A DNA stretch of 33,647 bases from an uncultured Acetatifactor sp. (GTDB lineage: Bacteria > Bacillota > Clostridia > Lachnospirales > Lachnospiraceae), in contig CAJUGH010000042.1 in assembly GCA_910586215.1 (NCBI GenBank), forward strand, positions 1 through 33,647, read 5' to 3'. A program made the translations under genes and the position numbers. The first letter of the stretch is position 1, and every line of letters begins with the position of its first letter. Of this stretch, positions 32,273 to 33,647 are shown one piece after another. The notes under the pieces were generated by a model that had not been told where the DNA came from, did not search any database, and was given only the letters and a program-made list of their open reading frames with translations.

Positions 32273-32515
32273 TATTGTCCCAACGATTTCTCAATCTTTT
32301 TGTTTCTGCCTTTCCAATCGTTCTGCTTTTCATACAGATTTATCTATGTATTCCAAAATTCCGGCGTGTTCAGCTTTGCATATGCATTCATCACGTCTAC
32401 CGGGACATTAAACTGGTCTCGCTTATTCAAAAAAAACATAATCACTTCCGCGAAGAGCCAGAATATCCTCCATTTCTTCTGATTCTTCTTATAAAGTATT
32501 GTCTTATCACTTTTT
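32272..32515 (-). pseudogene. decayed gene 3' end, unknown family
   Basis: The minus strand reads protein-like for about 80 codons: ILYKKNQKKWRIFWLFAEVI, FFLNKRDQFNVPVDVMNAYA, then a TAG at 32346-32344, then INLYEKQNDWKGRNKKIEKS to a TAA followed at once by a terminator. The 5' end stops at a TGA close to repeat copy 2 of family B, with no start codon. A gene tail that has lost its beginning. I do not recognise the family. Confidence 0.5.
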
Positions 32516-32531
32516 CATCTTGACCATATAG

Positions 32532-32626
32532 TCAACAACCCCGCTGCACGCAACGGGGTATGCAACCCTCGCGGCATTCGCCAAATGACCGCTTCGCAGC
32601 CGCTTGGCTCACTGCCTGCGGGAATC
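32532..32626 (+). repeat. dispersed repeat family B, copy 2
   Basis: Begins TCAACAACCCCGCTGCACGC, with the CCCCG...CGGGG hairpin, then GCGGCATTCGCCAAATGACC and TTGGCTCACTGCCTGCGGGA. Same orientation as copy 1 (30740-30846). The two copies enclose the VOC/hydrolase/remnant segment. Confidence 0.65.
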
Positions 32627-32630
32627 AAAA

Positions 32631-33296
32631 TCATATTCTTAATAACGCATTCTGACACCAATGAAACAATACAAAAAAGGCTCTATCAAAATCATAATCA
32701 GTATGGTCTTGTAATGATATGCTCAATTCCAAAACAATTTTATCCTCGTCCTGTACACGCTCAAGTAATTCCCGTTTTGTAGAAATGAAATTGCCACTTT
32801 TTAAATAATACAAATGCTGCATGATGAAGAATACTGATTTACAAGTTATCGGCAACTTTATAACATTATACTCCCTGTCGGCGTGTATATAGCGGTGGCA
32901 GATTTCGTGATATAGATTATTCAAACTTAATTTTACATAGTTTCTTTCATCTTCAATGGTATATGCAGGGACAAGATTTTTAAGTTCTCCATAATAGTCT
33001 TTGGTTGTGTTCAGCAAATGGCATATTTCTAACGGATTCCAATGTTCTAAATCAGCTTTGCCACAAATAAAGCCACAGGATTTGTCAAAATTTCCTACAG
33101 AGACAAGTGCTTTTTGATAGGTTTTCAAATCCTCAACCGAAATATTGTCAATCACAGCCATAATATCAATATCACTGTTTTTCGTTTCTTCGTTACGGAG
33201 ATAGCTACCCTGTAGTCCAATATACATCAGCCTTTCACCAAAAGCGTCTTTTAATAAAATTATTAATTCGTCAACATATTCATATATTCTAAACAT
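32631..33296 (-). CDS. nucleotidyltransferase-domain protein
   Basis: A 221-residue protein with an N-terminal DNA polymerase beta-like nucleotidyltransferase fold: G30-S31 and D42-x-D44 in LQGSYLRNEETKNSDIDIM, the family's catalytic G-S...D-x-D. The C-terminal part is helical (about 110-221), as in kanamycin/lincosamide-type or MNT-HEPN-like proteins. Substrate may be an aminoglycoside or another acceptor; not assignable. Start at 33296 with AGGTG about 7 nt upstream. AT-rich, in the mobile graveyard at the right end. Confidence 0.85.
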   Translation of the reverse strand: MFRIYEYVDELIILLKDAFGERLMYIGLQGSYLRNEETKNSDIDIMAVIDNISVEDLKTYQKALVSVGNFDKSCGFICGKADLEHWNPLEICHLLNTTKDYYGELKNLVPAYTIEDERNYVKLSLNNLYHEICHRYIHADREYNVIKLPITCKSVFFIMQHLYYLKSGNFISTKRELLERVQDEDKIVLELSISLQDHTDYDFDRAFFVLFHWCQNALLRI

Positions 33297-33360
33297 TCCG
33301 GATCACCTATCTCCTCATTTCCAAGATATTTTATATATTCTTTTCCCTCATGAAAATTCA

Positions 33361-33540
33361 TAATCGAGCGGCGACTGCTTCTTCTCTGACTTCCCTTTCA
33401 ACTGTCTGAGGAAGTATTTCATCAAAGTCCTAACCTCCGCCGGGTAAAATGTACCATTCCTCCTTATTTCTCCCCATTTTCTCCAAAAATCCCTTTCCTA
33501 TTTGATTATACCACTTCCTGCTTCTATTTACCATAAAAAT
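33361..33540 (-). pseudogene. Nudix hydrolase remnant with an amber codon in the Nudix box
   Basis: The minus strand reads EEWYILPGGG-stop-DFDEIL, then TVEREVREEAVAARL and a second stop. This is a Nudix box (G-x5-E-x7-R-E-x-x-E-E) whose Gly-Gly-Gly is normally followed by Gln: the TAG equals a C-to-T change in CAG. The frame upstream (from MSYIFMVNRSRKWYNQIGKG) is not typical of a Nudix start, and the protein breaks off soon after the box, so it is a decayed piece. Confidence 0.65.
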
Positions 33541-33647
33541 ATAGGACATAGCAATCGCCCAGACCATAACAGCGGTTCACATACATTTCAATGTCTTTCG
33601 TTAAAAATTGCGGAATGTCAATCACTCTAACCGACTGTTCCGTTTTC
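33524..33647 (-). pseudogene. tyrosine recombinase/integrase fragment at the window edge
   Basis: The minus strand reads KTEQSVRVIDIPQFLTKDIE, MYVNRCYGLGDCYVLYFYGK and a TAG stop. This is the K-T-x-x-S-x-R-x-I-x-I-P block, the second-strand region of integrase catalytic domains that carries the conserved Lys. The normal continuation with the H-x-x-R and Y motifs is missing. The 5' part lies beyond the window. Confidence 0.6.

Noticed and set aside
32242..32523. 93-codon plus-strand open frame
   Set aside because: The minus strand reads as a better protein tail with a terminator behind it; the plus frame lacks a ribosome binding site.

Overview
The window looks like a chromosomal segment of a Gram-positive gut Firmicute, most likely a Lachnospiraceae member (order Clostridiales/Eubacteriales). 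This rests on strong AGGAGG-type ribosome binding sites, LplABC-type sugar importers beside a membrane-bound AraC regulator, XRE-ABC and two-component-ABC export modules, and an interior of moderate-to-high GC interrupted by AT-rich islands of mobile DNA. Nearly all intact genes lie on the minus strand, so operons read from high to low coordinates.

Layout. (1) 1-1230 is AT-rich mobile debris: the zinc-ribbon end of a large serine recombinase fused at a 22-bp perfect palindrome to a truncated MATE efflux gene with a MerR-type operator, then a degenerate repeat. (2) 1238-4999 holds a plus-strand 37-aa membrane peptide, a convergent pair (serine beta-lactamase-like hydrolase followed by a Uup-type ABC-F ATPase), and two tandem small membrane proteins. 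(3) 5547-16093 is a carbohydrate-use locus transcribed leftward: lipoprotein solute-binding protein, an internal intrinsic terminator, two LplB/LplC-type permeases, a GH2 glycosidase with a C-terminal malectin-like domain, a membrane-anchored AraC regulator (YesS-like) and an L-fucose/L-arabinose isomerase-family protein that overlaps the regulator by 137 nt. The likely logic is import of a beta-linked oligosaccharide, intracellular cleavage by GH2, isomerisation of a released sugar, and control by the AraC sensor. (4) 16237-17912 is an ECF sigma factor with a membrane-anchored partner (probable anti-sigma). (5) 17964-20255 is a second AT-rich island: a MITE-like element, a large multi-hairpin structured element, an IS110 scrap, a frameshifted DUF1016 nuclease and an N-terminal serine-recombinase scrap. 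(6) 20256-23872 is an XRE regulator-ABC ATPase-permease operon. (7) 24154-30679 is a leftward run of two GNAT acetyltransferases, an APH-like kinase split by a 19-bp tandem repeat, a DUF2461 protein, an OmpR response regulator, a second MITE-like copy, an ABC-2 export pair and the histidine kinase. (8) 30680-33647 is a third AT-rich island: a VOC protein, an alpha/beta hydrolase and a nucleotidyltransferase among decayed genes (Nudix, tyrosine integrase, an unknown), with two copies of another dispersed repeat bracketing part of it.

The most notable non-gene signals are: a dispersed element with 12-bp terminal inverted repeats, perfect 8-bp target-site duplications at two copies and a hairpin that varies in a compensatory way between copies; a ~190-nt element with a 14-bp closing stem and several GNRA-capped hairpins; and a 19-bp repeat in the kinase gene whose loss by one unit would exactly restore the reading frame. 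No CRISPR array, rRNA or tRNA gene was seen.
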